Positions 43,403 to 52,578 of a stretch of DNA of 61,860 nucleotides are shown piece after piece. This stretch comes from Actinomycetes bacterium (lineage in GTDB: Bacteria > Actinomycetota > Coriobacteriia > Coriobacteriales > Eggerthellaceae): the NCBI GenBank assembly GCA_023460315.1, contig JAEWQO010000058.1:1-61860 (forward strand), written 5' to 3'. The notes below the pieces were generated by a model. That model made no database searches and was not told where the DNA came from. It saw only the letters and a list, made by a program, of their open reading frames with translations. How positions within the stretch are numbered: the first letter of the stretch is position 1; every line of letters begins with the position of its first letter. The translations under genes were made by a program, and so were the position numbers.

Positions 43403-43624
43403 GCTTAAGTTTCCTGCGTGAAGAGGGATGGCATCGGGCGAGGCAAAACCTGAATATGAGCAGGTGGTCTTCTATGGACAGGTCATATTCTGGTCTGCCC
43501 CTCTGGCAACCTTCTCGAGAACCCGGTGGTCAAAGGTGGTTCAGAACAAAGCGGCTTATCATGCGATCACCATACGAAATGCAAACACGGTCTTGAAGCT
43601 TCTCGATCTGTCAGGAGGAACGCC

Positions 43625-44017
43625 ATGAAAAAGGACAAGCAACAGGTGGCGGCAACGAATCGCGAGGCTTCCGAGGCGGTGGATGCCTACATTGCCGAAA
43701 GGCCGCTGGAAGTCCGCCCGACCCTGCAGGCAATCCGCTCAACGATTCGCGCGGCTGCACCCGATGCCGTCGAGAGGTTTGCCTGGGGTATGCCCACCTA
43801 TTGGCAGGGAAGGAACATCATGCACTTCGCTGCCTTCAAACACCATATTGGCCTTTATCCTGGGTCTGAGGCCGTGGAGGCGTTTTCTGATCGTTTGGTC
43901 GGCTATAAGACGTCAAAGGGGACAATTCGGTTTCCCTTTGATAGAGAAGTCGATCAGCGACTCATCGCTGATCTGGTGCGGTGGAATATCTCTCGATTGA
44001 GTTTGGGGAAAGAATAG
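43625..44017 (+). CDS. DUF1801 (YdhG-like) protein
   Basis: 130 residues from the ATG at 43625, behind AGGAGG. EAVDAYIAERPLEVRPTLQAIRSTIRAAAPDAVERFAWGMP and the later FAAFKHHIGLYPG and YKTSKGTIRFPFD are the YdhG/DUF1801 signature, a small fold also called iron-chaperone-like in databases. The function is not established in general. It appears to be a single-gene unit 222 bases behind the MerR gene and converges on the UvrA-like gene. Confidence 0.8.
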   Translation: MKKDKQQVAATNREASEAVDAYIAERPLEVRPTLQAIRSTIRAAAPDAVERFAWGMPTYWQGRNIMHFAAFKHHIGLYPGSEAVEAFSDRLVGYKTSKGTIRFPFDREVDQRLIADLVRWNISRLSLGKE

Positions 44018-44053
44018 CTTTGACATGTCGGCGAAGGCTCTGTGGGCAGGGAG

Positions 44054-46597
44054 TCATCGCCGTGAAGCCAGATACGTTCCCGTTATGCTTGCCGGGTCGG
44101 TCGCTATGTGCTCGGGAGTTCCTTTCGCCACGATGCGTCCGCCGAATTCTCCGCCGCCAGGGCCCATGTCTATGACGTAATCTGAGTTTGAGATGACGTC
44201 AAGATCATGTTCGATGACCACGACGGTGGCCCCGTGATCGATGAGTCTCTGAAAGACGGCGAGCAGGTTTCTGACGTCAAGGGGATGGAGACCGATGGTT
44301 GGCTCGTCGAACACGAACACGGCATCTTCCTGCTTTCGTCCCATCTCGCTCGCGAGTTTCAGTCGTTGCGCCTCGCCGCCCGAAAGCGCCGGCGTCGCCT
44401 CGCCGAGCGTGAGATATCCCAGTCCAAGGTCATGCAGGGTTTTCAGTCGGTCATGGACGTTTTTCAGATCGTCGAGAATCGCCAGCGCCTCATCTATGCT
44501 TATGGACATGAGCTGGGGAAGGGTGCAGCCGGCGCCTTGGGCGTTTTTGCGTGGCCGATGGATGAGGTTCGCCTCGTCGCTGTAGCGGGAGCCTTTGCAG
44601 GTAGGGCAGGTGATGCTGACGTCAGGGAGGAACTGCACGTCGAGATCAATGGAACCCGTTCCATTGCAGGTGGGGCAGCGCAGCTTGCCGGTGTTGTAAG
44701 AAAAGTCACCTGCCTTGAGTCCCGCCGCCCGTGCGTCGGCCGTCCGGGCAAACGCACGGCGCAACTCGTCGTGCACGCCTGCGTACGTCGCGACTGTGGA
44801 CCGCACGTTGGCGCCGATGGGAGTGGCGTCGATGAGGTTTGCGCGTTCGATGCCGGGAGCTTCCACGGATGTCACGTGGGCAGGAATCTTAGCGGCAGCC
44901 GCGTTTGCCTTGAGGGCAGGAATGAGGCTTTCCAGGACCAGTGTGGTCTTTCCTGAACCGGAGACCCCGGTGACGGCGGTCATGCGTCCGAGCGGGACGG
45001 CGACTTCCAGAGGCTTGACGGTATGCAGCTCCTTGGTGATGAGCCGGATGCAGCCCTTTCCGAACGTTTCTGCTTCGGAAATCGGCCTGCGTACGCGCAC
45101 CGACTCCTTGCCTGACAGAAATCCTCCCATGCGAGAGGTGGGATTCCCCTCGACCTCTTCAAGCGTTCCCTGTGCGATCACTTGGCCGCCGTCCTTGCCG
45201 GCACCCGGCCCCATCTCGATGAGATGGCTGGCATGCGAGAGGATGTTTATGTCATGGTCGACCATGACGATGGAGTTGCCATCGGCAAGAAGGTCTTGCA
45301 TGATCTCAAGAAGCCCCTCGATGTTCGAGGGGTGCAGGCCGATGGAAGGCTCGTCCAGCACGTAGAGCACGCCGGTGGTTCGATTGCGCACGGCACGTGC
45401 CAGCTGCACCCTCTGGCGCTCTCCGGTGGACAGGGTGGAGCTTGCCCGATCGAGTGAGAGATATCCCAGTCCAAGATCCAGCAGACGTTGCGCGCCCTGG
45501 GTGAAGGATTCGCCGATGCTGCGCGCCAGGGGAAGCATTTCATCGGGCAGGGTCAGGGGCACGCCGGCGACCCATTCCATCGCTTCGGCCAAGGTCTGTT
45601 CCGTTGCCTGAGCCAAGTCGATCCCCGCTATATGCGGCAGCCGTGCCTGATCCGAAAGGCGCGTGCCCCCACAGACGGGGCACGTTTCTTCGGTGAGGAA
45701 ACGCGCCACGCGCTTGAGCCCCTTCTCATCCTTCGCCTTTGAGAGGGCGTTTTCCACGGTGTAGACCGCGTTGTAATAGGTGAAATCCAGCTCCGCAAAG
45801 GTGTCGGTCTTCTTTGCTTGGTAGAGGATGTGCTTCTTCTCGGCGGGACCGTGGAACACGAGGTCTCGCTCAGTCTTCGTCAGCTGGTTGAAGGGGATGT
45901 CGGTGCGTATGCCCATCTCCTTTGCCACCTGTTTCATGAGATCCCACATGAGGGTTCCCCAGGGCAGCACAGCCCCTTCGTCGATAGTGAGCGTTTCATC
46001 GGGCACGAGCGAGGATTCGTTCACCCTGCGAACCATGCCCGTGCCGTTGCACTCGGGACAGGCCCCTTTACTGTTGAAAGCCAGTTCTTCGGCTCCCGGA
46101 CCAAAGAACTCGACGCTGCAAACCGGGCAGATGATAGGCTGCTCGGCAGCGACGGCAAGCGTGGGCGGCACCCGGTGGCCGTTGGGGCAGACGTGGCTGC
46201 CCACGCGCGAAAACAGCAGCCGAAGGCTGTTCAGCAATTCGGTGGATGTGCCAAAGGTGCTCCGCACGCCGGGCACGCTGGGGCGTTGATGCAGGGCAAG
46301 TGCCGCAGGAACATGCAGCACTTCATCCACTGAGGCGTGAGATGCCTGCGTGAGCCGGCGGCGTGTATAGGTTGACAGGGCTTCGAGGTAACGACGAGAA
46401 CCTTCTGCATAGAGGACTCCCAGAGCCAACGAAGACTTGCCCGATCCGGATACTCCCGCAATGCCTACCAACGCGTTCAGCGGCACGTCGACATCGACGT
46501 CTCTCAGATTATGGACGCGCGCTCCCCTCACTTGGATGTGGTCCGGTGCGTGCAATGCTGGGTTGTCGTTGCCGGTATGCGTGCTTGCAGTGATCAT
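44054..46597 (-). CDS. UvrA-like excinuclease ATPase paralogue
   Basis: 847 residues from the ATG at 46597, behind AAGGCAGG. It is a tandem ABC ATPase of the UvrA type: Walker A GVSGSGKSSL and GVSGSGKTTL, signature motifs LSTGERQR and LSGGEAQR, Walker B VLDEPSIGLH and VFDEPTIGLH. Zinc-binding Cys pairs occur as CPVC/CPEC in the first insertion and CPTC/CPTC in the second. At about 850 residues it is shorter than housekeeping UvrA (about 940), and the first half lacks much of the UvrB-interaction region, as in class II UvrA2/DrrC-like proteins tied to drug or alkylation tolerance. It is probably not the main repair UvrA. It stands alone, divergent from a truncated EamA gene. Confidence 0.85.
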   Translation of the reverse strand: MITASTHTGNDNPALHAPDHIQVRGARVHNLRDVDVDVPLNALVGIAGVSGSGKSSLALGVLYAEGSRRYLEALSTYTRRRLTQASHASVDEVLHVPAALALHQRPSVPGVRSTFGTSTELLNSLRLLFSRVGSHVCPNGHRVPPTLAVAAEQPIICPVCSVEFFGPGAEELAFNSKGACPECNGTGMVRRVNESSLVPDETLTIDEGAVLPWGTLMWDLMKQVAKEMGIRTDIPFNQLTKTERDLVFHGPAEKKHILYQAKKTDTFAELDFTYYNAVYTVENALSKAKDEKGLKRVARFLTEETCPVCGGTRLSDQARLPHIAGIDLAQATEQTLAEAMEWVAGVPLTLPDEMLPLARSIGESFTQGAQRLLDLGLGYLSLDRASSTLSTGERQRVQLARAVRNRTTGVLYVLDEPSIGLHPSNIEGLLEIMQDLLADGNSIVMVDHDINILSHASHLIEMGPGAGKDGGQVIAQGTLEEVEGNPTSRMGGFLSGKESVRVRRPISEAETFGKGCIRLITKELHTVKPLEVAVPLGRMTAVTGVSGSGKTTLVLESLIPALKANAAAAKIPAHVTSVEAPGIERANLIDATPIGANVRSTVATYAGVHDELRRAFARTADARAAGLKAGDFSYNTGKLRCPTCNGTGSIDLDVQFLPDVSITCPTCKGSRYSDEANLIHRPRKNAQGAGCTLPQLMSISIDEALAILDDLKNVHDRLKTLHDLGLGYLTLGEATPALSGGEAQRLKLASEMGRKQEDAVFVFDEPTIGLHPLDVRNLLAVFQRLIDHGATVVVIEHDLDVISNSDYVIDMGPGGGEFGGRIVAKGTPEHIATDPASITGTYLASRR

Positions 46598-46719
46598 GGT
46601 GCCTGCCTTGATAATGGGGGCCGGTGATGGCGGAGGGCCCTGCGTCGGGTGTCGGAAGAGGTGCTCCCTGCCAACAAGGGTACTCAAAACCGCTGCACAA
46701 TTGTAGCGCTCTGGACAAA

Positions 46720-47490
46720 ATGTGGCTGCCTTTGGTGAAGCTGAGGGCGTCGGGGCCGACGTCGCGTTGGCGTATCGAGCGCAAAGATTATCGGTATCTC
46801 TTGCTCATTGGGGCGTTTGGGTATTTTGGCAGCATCGCCGCCCAGACATTGGGCACCCAGTTGGCGAGCGCAGGACTGGCGTCTCTGCTCAATTCCCTCA
46901 ATCCGCTTTTCATGATTGTATTCGCCGTGCCGATACTCAAAGAGCGCATCACGTTGGCGAAGGCTGTGTCCATTGGCGCGGCCCTTGTGGGAGTGTGCGT
47001 CATCCTTGGCGGGGATGTGGGCGGAAACGTCGTGGCTGGCGCCGTGCTCTCACTTATCTCTGTCGCAGTCTGGTCATTCATGAGCGTCTCGTTGAGGCGG
47101 TTCACGAAGAAATACGATCCCCTGGTAATCACGGCTTATGCAATGGCCATCGCTTTCGTCTTCACGGTTCCCTTCTCTGTGCATGAAGTGCTCACGGCTC
47201 CCAACGTCGATTTCTTCCGTGCCGACGTCGTGCTGGGACTGCTCTACCTGGGGGTTGTCTGCACGGCGCTCACCAATGTGCTGTGGAACACCAGCCTGTC
47301 CCTGATCGAGGCCGGCCGATGTGCGCTCTTCTATCTGGTGCAGCCGCTGGTAGCGACGTTGCTGGGGGCCCTGTTTCTGCACGAGACGCTGCAGCCGTCG
47401 TTTTTCGTGGGGTCCCTCTTGATCGTTGGGGGAGTGGTGTTCAGCGTTGTTGCCGCTCCGTCCAAGTTAAAGGCGGTTTCGTCAGCTTGA
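46720..47490 (+). CDS. EamA/DMT-family transporter, 5' truncated
   Basis: 256 residues from an ATG at 46720 that has no good ribosome binding site. The protein is an EamA drug/metabolite exporter: GTQLASAGLASLLNSLNPLF ends the first repeat, and TALTNVLWNTSLSLIEAGRCALFYLVQPL marks the second. The first one to two membrane helices expected before LPLVKLR are missing. The family has ten helices in about 300 residues, whereas eight to nine are seen here. The frame upstream to 46624 is open but has no membrane character. I infer a 5' truncation near 46715, so the gene may be inactive. Confidence 0.7.
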   Translation: MWLPLVKLRASGPTSRWRIERKDYRYLLLIGAFGYFGSIAAQTLGTQLASAGLASLLNSLNPLFMIVFAVPILKERITLAKAVSIGAALVGVCVILGGDVGGNVVAGAVLSLISVAVWSFMSVSLRRFTKKYDPLVITAYAMAIAFVFTVPFSVHEVLTAPNVDFFRADVVLGLLYLGVVCTALTNVLWNTSLSLIEAGRCALFYLVQPLVATLLGALFLHETLQPSFFVGSLLIVGGVVFSVVAAPSKLKAVSSA

Positions 47491-47739
47491 CGAGGCTGCG
47501 TGGGCGGTTGAGGCGTGCGGCGTGAAAAGGCCCTTCCGGCAATTCCTTAAGCCTAGGGTGGCGACGGTCGTTTTGCCGCCCTTTTCCTTCCCCTCCTGCA
47601 TCTCCTGTATTCCGCGGGGCAATTCGTGCCGTGTCACGGATGGCCTTCGCTCGCGTTCCGTGCCTCTGTCAGCTATCATGGCCGTTGTGCGCACGTGAGC
47701 CCTTGGGCTTTCGAAGAGTCGACGTGAAGGAGGCGAATG

Positions 47740-48360
47740 ATGGCGAAGGAATTGTTCTTGACATCATACTTGGCGGGAACGAAAGACCTCGTGAAGGAAT
47801 TTCTGGATGGTTCCACGGTTGAGAACGTGGCTTTCATTCAAACCGCCGCAGACGTTGAAGAGTACCGAGGGTACGTCGATGAGGCATGGCAGGTTTTTCG
47901 GGAATTAGGGTATGGAATAGACTTGCTTGACGTGCCGGACATGCAAAGGAACGATATCGTTGAGGCGCTGGACGGATGCCGCTGTCTCTATGTCTCTGGC
48001 GGCAACACGTTTTACCTGTTGCAGGAATTGAAGCGCAAGGACCTGATGCCTTATCTCGCAAAGCGGGTTTTAGGGGGGATGCGCTACATAGGGGAATCGG
48101 CTGGCGCCATCGTCGCTTCCAAGGATATCGAATATAACCAAATTATGGACGATAGGTCTGCTGCGCCTGATCTGACTGATTTTGGCGGTTTGTCCCTGGT
48201 TGATTTTTATGTTCTGCCGCACAACGGCGAATTCCCCTTTGTCGAGAGCACCGCAGAGACCATCAAGGTCTATGGCGACACCCTCGATCTTCTTCCGATC
48301 GACAACAGCGAGGCCGTGATCGTCAGGGGTGGCGATTTTGTCGTGAAGAGACAGGGCTGA
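47740..48360 (+). CDS. Peptidase E (S51 family) / class I glutamine amidotransferase-like
   Basis: 206 residues from the ATG at 47740; an ATG at 47737 is directly in front, and AAGGAGG fits 47740 better. FLTSYLAGTKDLV opens the fold, VSGGNTFYLLQEL is the substrate loop, and YIGESAGAIV carries the nucleophile Ser (nucleophile elbow of S51). LPHNGEFPF supplies the His. The family cleaves Asp-X dipeptides or hydrolyses cyanophycin-like bonds in the cytoplasm. It looks monocistronic and converges on the LuxR gene. Confidence 0.8.
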   Translation: MAKELFLTSYLAGTKDLVKEFLDGSTVENVAFIQTAADVEEYRGYVDEAWQVFRELGYGIDLLDVPDMQRNDIVEALDGCRCLYVSGGNTFYLLQELKRKDLMPYLAKRVLGGMRYIGESAGAIVASKDIEYNQIMDDRSAAPDLTDFGGLSLVDFYVLPHNGEFPFVESTAETIKVYGDTLDLLPIDNSEAVIVRGGDFVVKRQG

Positions 48361-48388
48361 CCGATTTTTTTGAGGGAGCCCGATGCGC

Positions 48389-49879
48389 TTATTGCCCGTC
48401 GGGCTCCCCGTCGCGCCTGCGCTTGTGCTCAATGATTTCGATGAGCTGCTGTTTCTTGTGGATGTCAAGCTTGCGGTACAGGTTCTTTGTGTGGGACCGT
48501 ATGGTGTCCAACGACACGCAGAGCATGTCGGCTGTTTGGGGAAGAGTGTATCCCCGAGCCAAGTACAACGACATTTCTGATTCCCTTTTCGTGAGGCCAT
48601 ATTCCGAAGCTATCTCATCGACGACGGGGATGAGGGGATCTTGAGCCGGGGGAACCGATGCGGCAGCGACCTTTTCAAGGGACTTCGCCCGCAGGAAGGA
48701 ATTGGCGCTGACGAGCACGACGGTCAATGCAATCAGGAGCAGTGCCATGATGACCGTGGTCGTTATGGCCAGCTGCTGGTCATGGTCGGAGCCTACTGAG
48801 GGAATCAGCATTGACAGCAAGGACGTCGTAAGCGTTGGCGGGGCAACGAAAACCAGCATGGAAACGCCAAAGAAAAACAGGCGAGGCAGGCGCTGCGTGT
48901 ACACGACGCTGGCTGTCATAACCCAGCAAAACAGCATGAGGCATTCTTGCGTGGCGCGTAGGAAGCTTGCTGCGAATTCCGGCTGCGAGAGCGAGAACGA
49001 GGAATAGCACACCAAGCCGCTGAAGATGACCAAGATGAAAATGGGCCACAGGGCGTCTTGATCGTCGCGTTTCAAAACGAACATCCACACGAAGAAAAGC
49101 GCAAAAATGGCAACGAAGATAGCGGGCCAATAAAGGCGGTATGACCATGTTGAAAGCACGCTGTTCACGGGAACGATCAGCTTTGCGAGGATCGAGATGG
49201 CCGTGCAAATGAGCAGCAGCGCGACCATGCCCCACGGTATGGTTCGCAGGAGGGTTTTCGAAAGAGGGGCGTCGGCTTCAACGTTTGCGGCGACGTTCGC
49301 CAGGCTCAGCCAGAGACAGACGAATGACACGAGGGGCAAAACCGTGACGAGACCCGTGAGCCATTGGATCGGCAACACGGAAAACGCCCAGGTGGCCAAC
49401 CCGTAAAGCGCGAATGCGAGGGTTATTCCAAAGGCTGACTGCTTGGTGTCGATCGAGCAGAGGTAATAGCCCCATCCCATCATGACTCCGGCGCTTGCCG
49501 CCCCATTGAGGGCGCACCCCACGTAGCGAATTTCCTCGCTTGAGCCAAGAAGGAACACCACTGCGCCGATTGCCATGCCGACGGCAGCCACGCCAGCCGA
49601 CTTCAGCAGAACGCTCTCGTTGTAGACGACGACGCGGTCGATGACGATGATGAGCAGCATGACAACTGCCTGCAGGACGCGCGACACGAAGGCGAGGTCG
49701 GCATCCAGCCCTCCGGCATCGCTGCTGAAAAGAGACCAGGCGGTCAGGCGAAAGCAGGCAATCCCCAAGGCGGGGAGAATGGAAAAGCCCGACAAGGCTC
49801 GGAACGCTTTTCGGGTTGGTCGTCTTGACGCTTCAATTGGCACAGGTATTCCCCCTTGTGTCGTGCGATGAATGATCAT
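48389..49879 (-). CDS. Polytopic-membrane LuxR-type regulator
   Basis: 496 residues. About twelve hydrophobic segments fill residues 30-405, and the C-terminal 70 residues are a LuxR helix-turn-helix (YGLTKRESEMSLYLARGYTLPQ, then LDTIRSHTKNLYRKLDIHKKQ). Same architecture as the regulator at 7363. It is divergent from the Tat OYE-like reductase over 179 bases, again a reductase/LuxR pair. The stop lies within a hairpin-forming stretch (arms 48374-48383 and 48399-48408) shared with the convergent peptidase E gene. Confidence 0.85.
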   Translation of the reverse strand: MIIHRTTQGGIPVPIEASRRPTRKAFRALSGFSILPALGIACFRLTAWSLFSSDAGGLDADLAFVSRVLQAVVMLLIIVIDRVVVYNESVLLKSAGVAAVGMAIGAVVFLLGSSEEIRYVGCALNGAASAGVMMGWGYYLCSIDTKQSAFGITLAFALYGLATWAFSVLPIQWLTGLVTVLPLVSFVCLWLSLANVAANVEADAPLSKTLLRTIPWGMVALLLICTAISILAKLIVPVNSVLSTWSYRLYWPAIFVAIFALFFVWMFVLKRDDQDALWPIFILVIFSGLVCYSSFSLSQPEFAASFLRATQECLMLFCWVMTASVVYTQRLPRLFFFGVSMLVFVAPPTLTTSLLSMLIPSVGSDHDQQLAITTTVIMALLLIALTVVLVSANSFLRAKSLEKVAAASVPPAQDPLIPVVDEIASEYGLTKRESEMSLYLARGYTLPQTADMLCVSLDTIRSHTKNLYRKLDIHKKQQLIEIIEHKRRRDGEPDGQ

Positions 49880-50058
49880 ATGAGATTGCCCATCGATCGA
49901 CTCGCATGAATGATGTGATTTTACGTCAGAACGTGCTTTTTCCCAAGATTGATGCGAAGCGTGGGAGGGGATGCTCGTCTAGCGTGCAAGGGGCATGCGG
50001 CAGAAGGAGGGTTTTGCCCTGCAGGAAAAAGAACGTTATGGACATGAGGAGGAGAGAG

Positions 50059-52308
50059 ATGAGTAAAGAGTCAAATCAGGAAACGGCAACGAAGGGGATG
50101 GGGAGTCTTTCCCGTCGCGGATTCTTTGGCACAGCCGCTGTTGCTCTTGGCGCTGGGGCATTGTCCGCCACGGGCGTGCTGTCGGGGTGCGCTCCCACAG
50201 CGGCGTCGACGACGAAAGAAGACGCTGCGGGCAAAGGAACGGATAGCCAGGCATCCGCTTCGGTGAACCAACAGGACGACAGCTTCACGGATTTCACCAC
50301 CGACTATGCTCCTTTGGGAGAGAGTTTCGCGTTGGGTGGCTTGACGCTGCGCAATCGCTTTGTAAAGAGTTCCGCAGGCTCAGACACGCTGAGCCCCAAA
50401 GCAACCGAGATGAGCCAGAACTTCATTGACTATCACGAGAATTTCGCGAAAGGCGGCGCGGCATTCGTGTGGACGGAAGGCTTGAGTTCCATCTTCACGG
50501 TTGACCCCAAGACGCAGACGATGAAGGGCCTCATCATGAACCCCGGCGGAGCTGACATGTTTCGCCCGGTTGCCGATGCCGTGCACCGACATGACAGCTA
50601 TGTCGGGTATCAGTATTCCTCGATGGTGCTGAATTCGAAAGATCTGACGGTGGAGGAAATTCACTATGTTCAGGAGGGCATCGTCAAGCTGGCCACGCTT
50701 CTGAAGGAGGCCGGGTTCGACGCCATTGAGATCAACGCAGCTTCAGCCCACTTCTTCAACAGTTTCCTGTCGCGTGCCTACAACAACCGTCAGGACGAAT
50801 ATGGTCCTCAAACCGCCGAGTCGAGGGCGCGCATCCTGACGGAGCTCATACCTTTGATCAAGCAGGCATGCGGTGCCGACTTCGTCGTTCAGGTGCTCAT
50901 GAATGCTGCGGAGGAAAATGACAAGGCCTTGGGCGACAACGACAAATGCCTCATGATCGATGAAGCCGTTCAACACGCGAAGCTTCTCGAGAAGGCCGGC
51001 GCGGACAGCTTCTACATCCGCTGTTCCGTTCCCGGCATGCACATTGCCCAGTTCGCGCCCGACCTTCACCACGTTGGCTATAAGTCTCATGGGATCAGCG
51101 GATTTGGAACCACGATAGACTTTTCGCAGCATTTTGGCGGATCGGTGACGGGGCAGTATTCTGGCTGCGCCGCATGGGTCGATGCCGCTGCGGAAATCAA
51201 GAAAAACGTTTCTGTTCCGGTTGGGGCTTCAGGATACGTTGACCCGCGCACCGCACCCGACCTCATCACCGATGCCGTGTCCGAAGGCAAGATTGACTTC
51301 TTGCTGATGAACCGTCCTCTTACGGTGGACCCCGAGCTTCCCAACAAGCTTCTCGACGGCCGCCGAGACGAAGTTGCCCCGTGCTGTCGCTGCATGCATT
51401 GCCACAACAAGGGCGGCAGCGAGCTGTACGCCGGTGACGGCAAGGAGGTCTGTCGTGTCAATGCGGTGACCCAGCGTGCCTTCACCGAGGCCATGCCTGA
51501 AGGCTATGAACTGCTGCCCGCGGAAAAGGCAAAGAAGGTCATGGTCGTGGGAGCTGGTCCGGCTGGATTGGAGGCAGCTCGCGTTGCTGCCTTGCGGGGG
51601 CATAGTGTGACGCTGTACGAGAAGCAGTCATCGTTGGGCGGCTTGGTGAAAACCGCGAGCGCCTACAAGGGCGAACATGAGCGCTTGGGAGACCTGATTG
51701 CCTACCTGTCCCGTCAGCAGGAGTTGGCGGGCGTCGAGGTGAAAACCAACACCGAGGTCACTGCTGAACTGGTGAAGCAGGAAAGCCCCGATGCGGTTGT
51801 GATCGCTGTGGGCGGATCTCGGCAGTCGAAGCTGTCTTCTTCGGATTCGGTGAGCGTCATCGGCGTGACGGATGTGGCCAGTGCCGAAATCGGGGAACGC
51901 GTGGTGATATGCGGCACCGGCGCCCAAGCCACCGACTGTGCGCTTTTCCTGTTGGCGCAAGGCAAGAAGATCCAGATGGTTCACGAGGGGACCCAGAAGG
52001 ATATCGACAAGGAACAGTCCATGTGGGTGCGGTCGTTCGTCATTCCTCATCTGTATTCCCATGGCGTGAAGCTGTGGAACGAGTCGACGGTCGCCGAAGT
52101 GGTTGACGGGGGGCTCCAGATATCCACGGGCGGCCTTGACAAGATGCTGCCCTGCGACACCGTGGTGGAATGTTATGACATGGTGCCCACGCCCGAGCTG
52201 TCCGCTGCGCTGAGCGGATACGATGTGTATGCCGTGGGGGATTGTGCCGCTCCGTTTAACATTGCGGAAGCCATAGCAAGCGGGAATCTCGCCGCGCGAA
52301 AGATATAA
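50059..52308 (+). CDS. Tat-exported old-yellow-enzyme/2,4-dienoyl-CoA-reductase-like flavoenzyme
   Basis: 749 residues from the ATG at 50059, behind GGAGGAG. A Tat signal (SLSRRGFFG, Arg19-20) with LSGC at the end of the hydrophobic stretch comes first. Residues about 85-430 form the FMN TIM barrel (LTLRNRFVKSSAGSD, AGFDAIEINAASAHFFNSFLS). A Cys cluster CCRCMHC with a later Cys in EVCRVN binds [4Fe-4S]. The last 260 residues are the FAD/NAD module (VMVVGAGPAGLEAARVAA). This is the architecture of enoate and 2,4-dienoyl-CoA reductases, but exported, so the donor must be extracytoplasmic. HxxH-like active-site residues are replaced in part, so the substrate is open. Divergent from a LuxR regulator. 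Confidence 0.9.
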   Translation: MSKESNQETATKGMGSLSRRGFFGTAAVALGAGALSATGVLSGCAPTAASTTKEDAAGKGTDSQASASVNQQDDSFTDFTTDYAPLGESFALGGLTLRNRFVKSSAGSDTLSPKATEMSQNFIDYHENFAKGGAAFVWTEGLSSIFTVDPKTQTMKGLIMNPGGADMFRPVADAVHRHDSYVGYQYSSMVLNSKDLTVEEIHYVQEGIVKLATLLKEAGFDAIEINAASAHFFNSFLSRAYNNRQDEYGPQTAESRARILTELIPLIKQACGADFVVQVLMNAAEENDKALGDNDKCLMIDEAVQHAKLLEKAGADSFYIRCSVPGMHIAQFAPDLHHVGYKSHGISGFGTTIDFSQHFGGSVTGQYSGCAAWVDAAAEIKKNVSVPVGASGYVDPRTAPDLITDAVSEGKIDFLLMNRPLTVDPELPNKLLDGRRDEVAPCCRCMHCHNKGGSELYAGDGKEVCRVNAVTQRAFTEAMPEGYELLPAEKAKKVMVVGAGPAGLEAARVAALRGHSVTLYEKQSSLGGLVKTASAYKGEHERLGDLIAYLSRQQELAGVEVKTNTEVTAELVKQESPDAVVIAVGGSRQSKLSSSDSVSVIGVTDVASAEIGERVVICGTGAQATDCALFLLAQGKKIQMVHEGTQKDIDKEQSMWVRSFVIPHLYSHGVKLWNESTVAEVVDGGLQISTGGLDKMLPCDTVVECYDMVPTPELSAALSGYDVYAVGDCAAPFNIAEAIASGNLAARKI

Positions 52309-52330
52309 GCCTCGGCCTCTTTGCCCCGAA

Positions 52331-52364
52331 TCCCTGCTGCCGACGGAAACGTCGGCAGCAGGGA
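52331..52364. terminator. Hairpin between convergent genes
   Basis: A perfect 14-bp G+C-rich stem (52331-52344 with 52351-52364) closes a 6-base loop 22 bases behind the OYE-like gene. There is no T run on the plus strand; it may act as a bidirectional stop or protect 3' ends of the two convergent transcripts. Confidence 0.6.
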
Positions 52365-52404
52365 TAGGCTGAGGGCAGGTGCTCTGGCGTTCAGGACGCT
52401 CTTG

Positions 52405-52566
52405 TCAGTCGGCGAGACTGAAATCAGATTTCGATGCCCCACATACGGGACAGGTCCAGTCATCGGGGATGTCCTCGAAGGCGGTTCCGGGTTCGATTCC
52501 TCCATCGGGGTCACCGATTTCTGGATCGTACACCCATCCGCAGAGGTCGCATACGTAGGTCTGCAT
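52405..52566 (-). CDS. Rubredoxin
   Basis: 53 residues from the ATG at 52566. The two iron knuckles are YVCDLCGWVYDP near the start and WTCPVCGASKSDF near the end, with the usual DPDGGIEPGTAFEDIPDDW between. That is a complete rubredoxin of normal length. It begins 12 bases after the flavodiiron protein stop on the same strand, so the two are co-transcribed. Rubredoxin is the known electron donor to flavodiiron proteins. It would pass NAD(P)H- or ferredoxin-derived electrons for reduction of O2 or NO in the cytoplasm. Confidence 0.95.
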   Translation of the reverse strand: MQTYVCDLCGWVYDPEIGDPDGGIEPGTAFEDIPDDWTCPVCGASKSDFSLAD

Positions 52567-52578
52567 GATCTTCTCCGT

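Noticed and set aside
48374..48408. Hairpin behind peptidase E as an intrinsic terminator
   Set aside because: The T run precedes the stem on the plus strand instead of following it, and one arm lies in the LuxR coding region.
52486..52504. GGTTCGATTCC resembling a tRNA T-arm
   Set aside because: It lies inside the rubredoxin gene on the other strand, and no acceptor stem, anticodon arm or 3' end can be formed around it.
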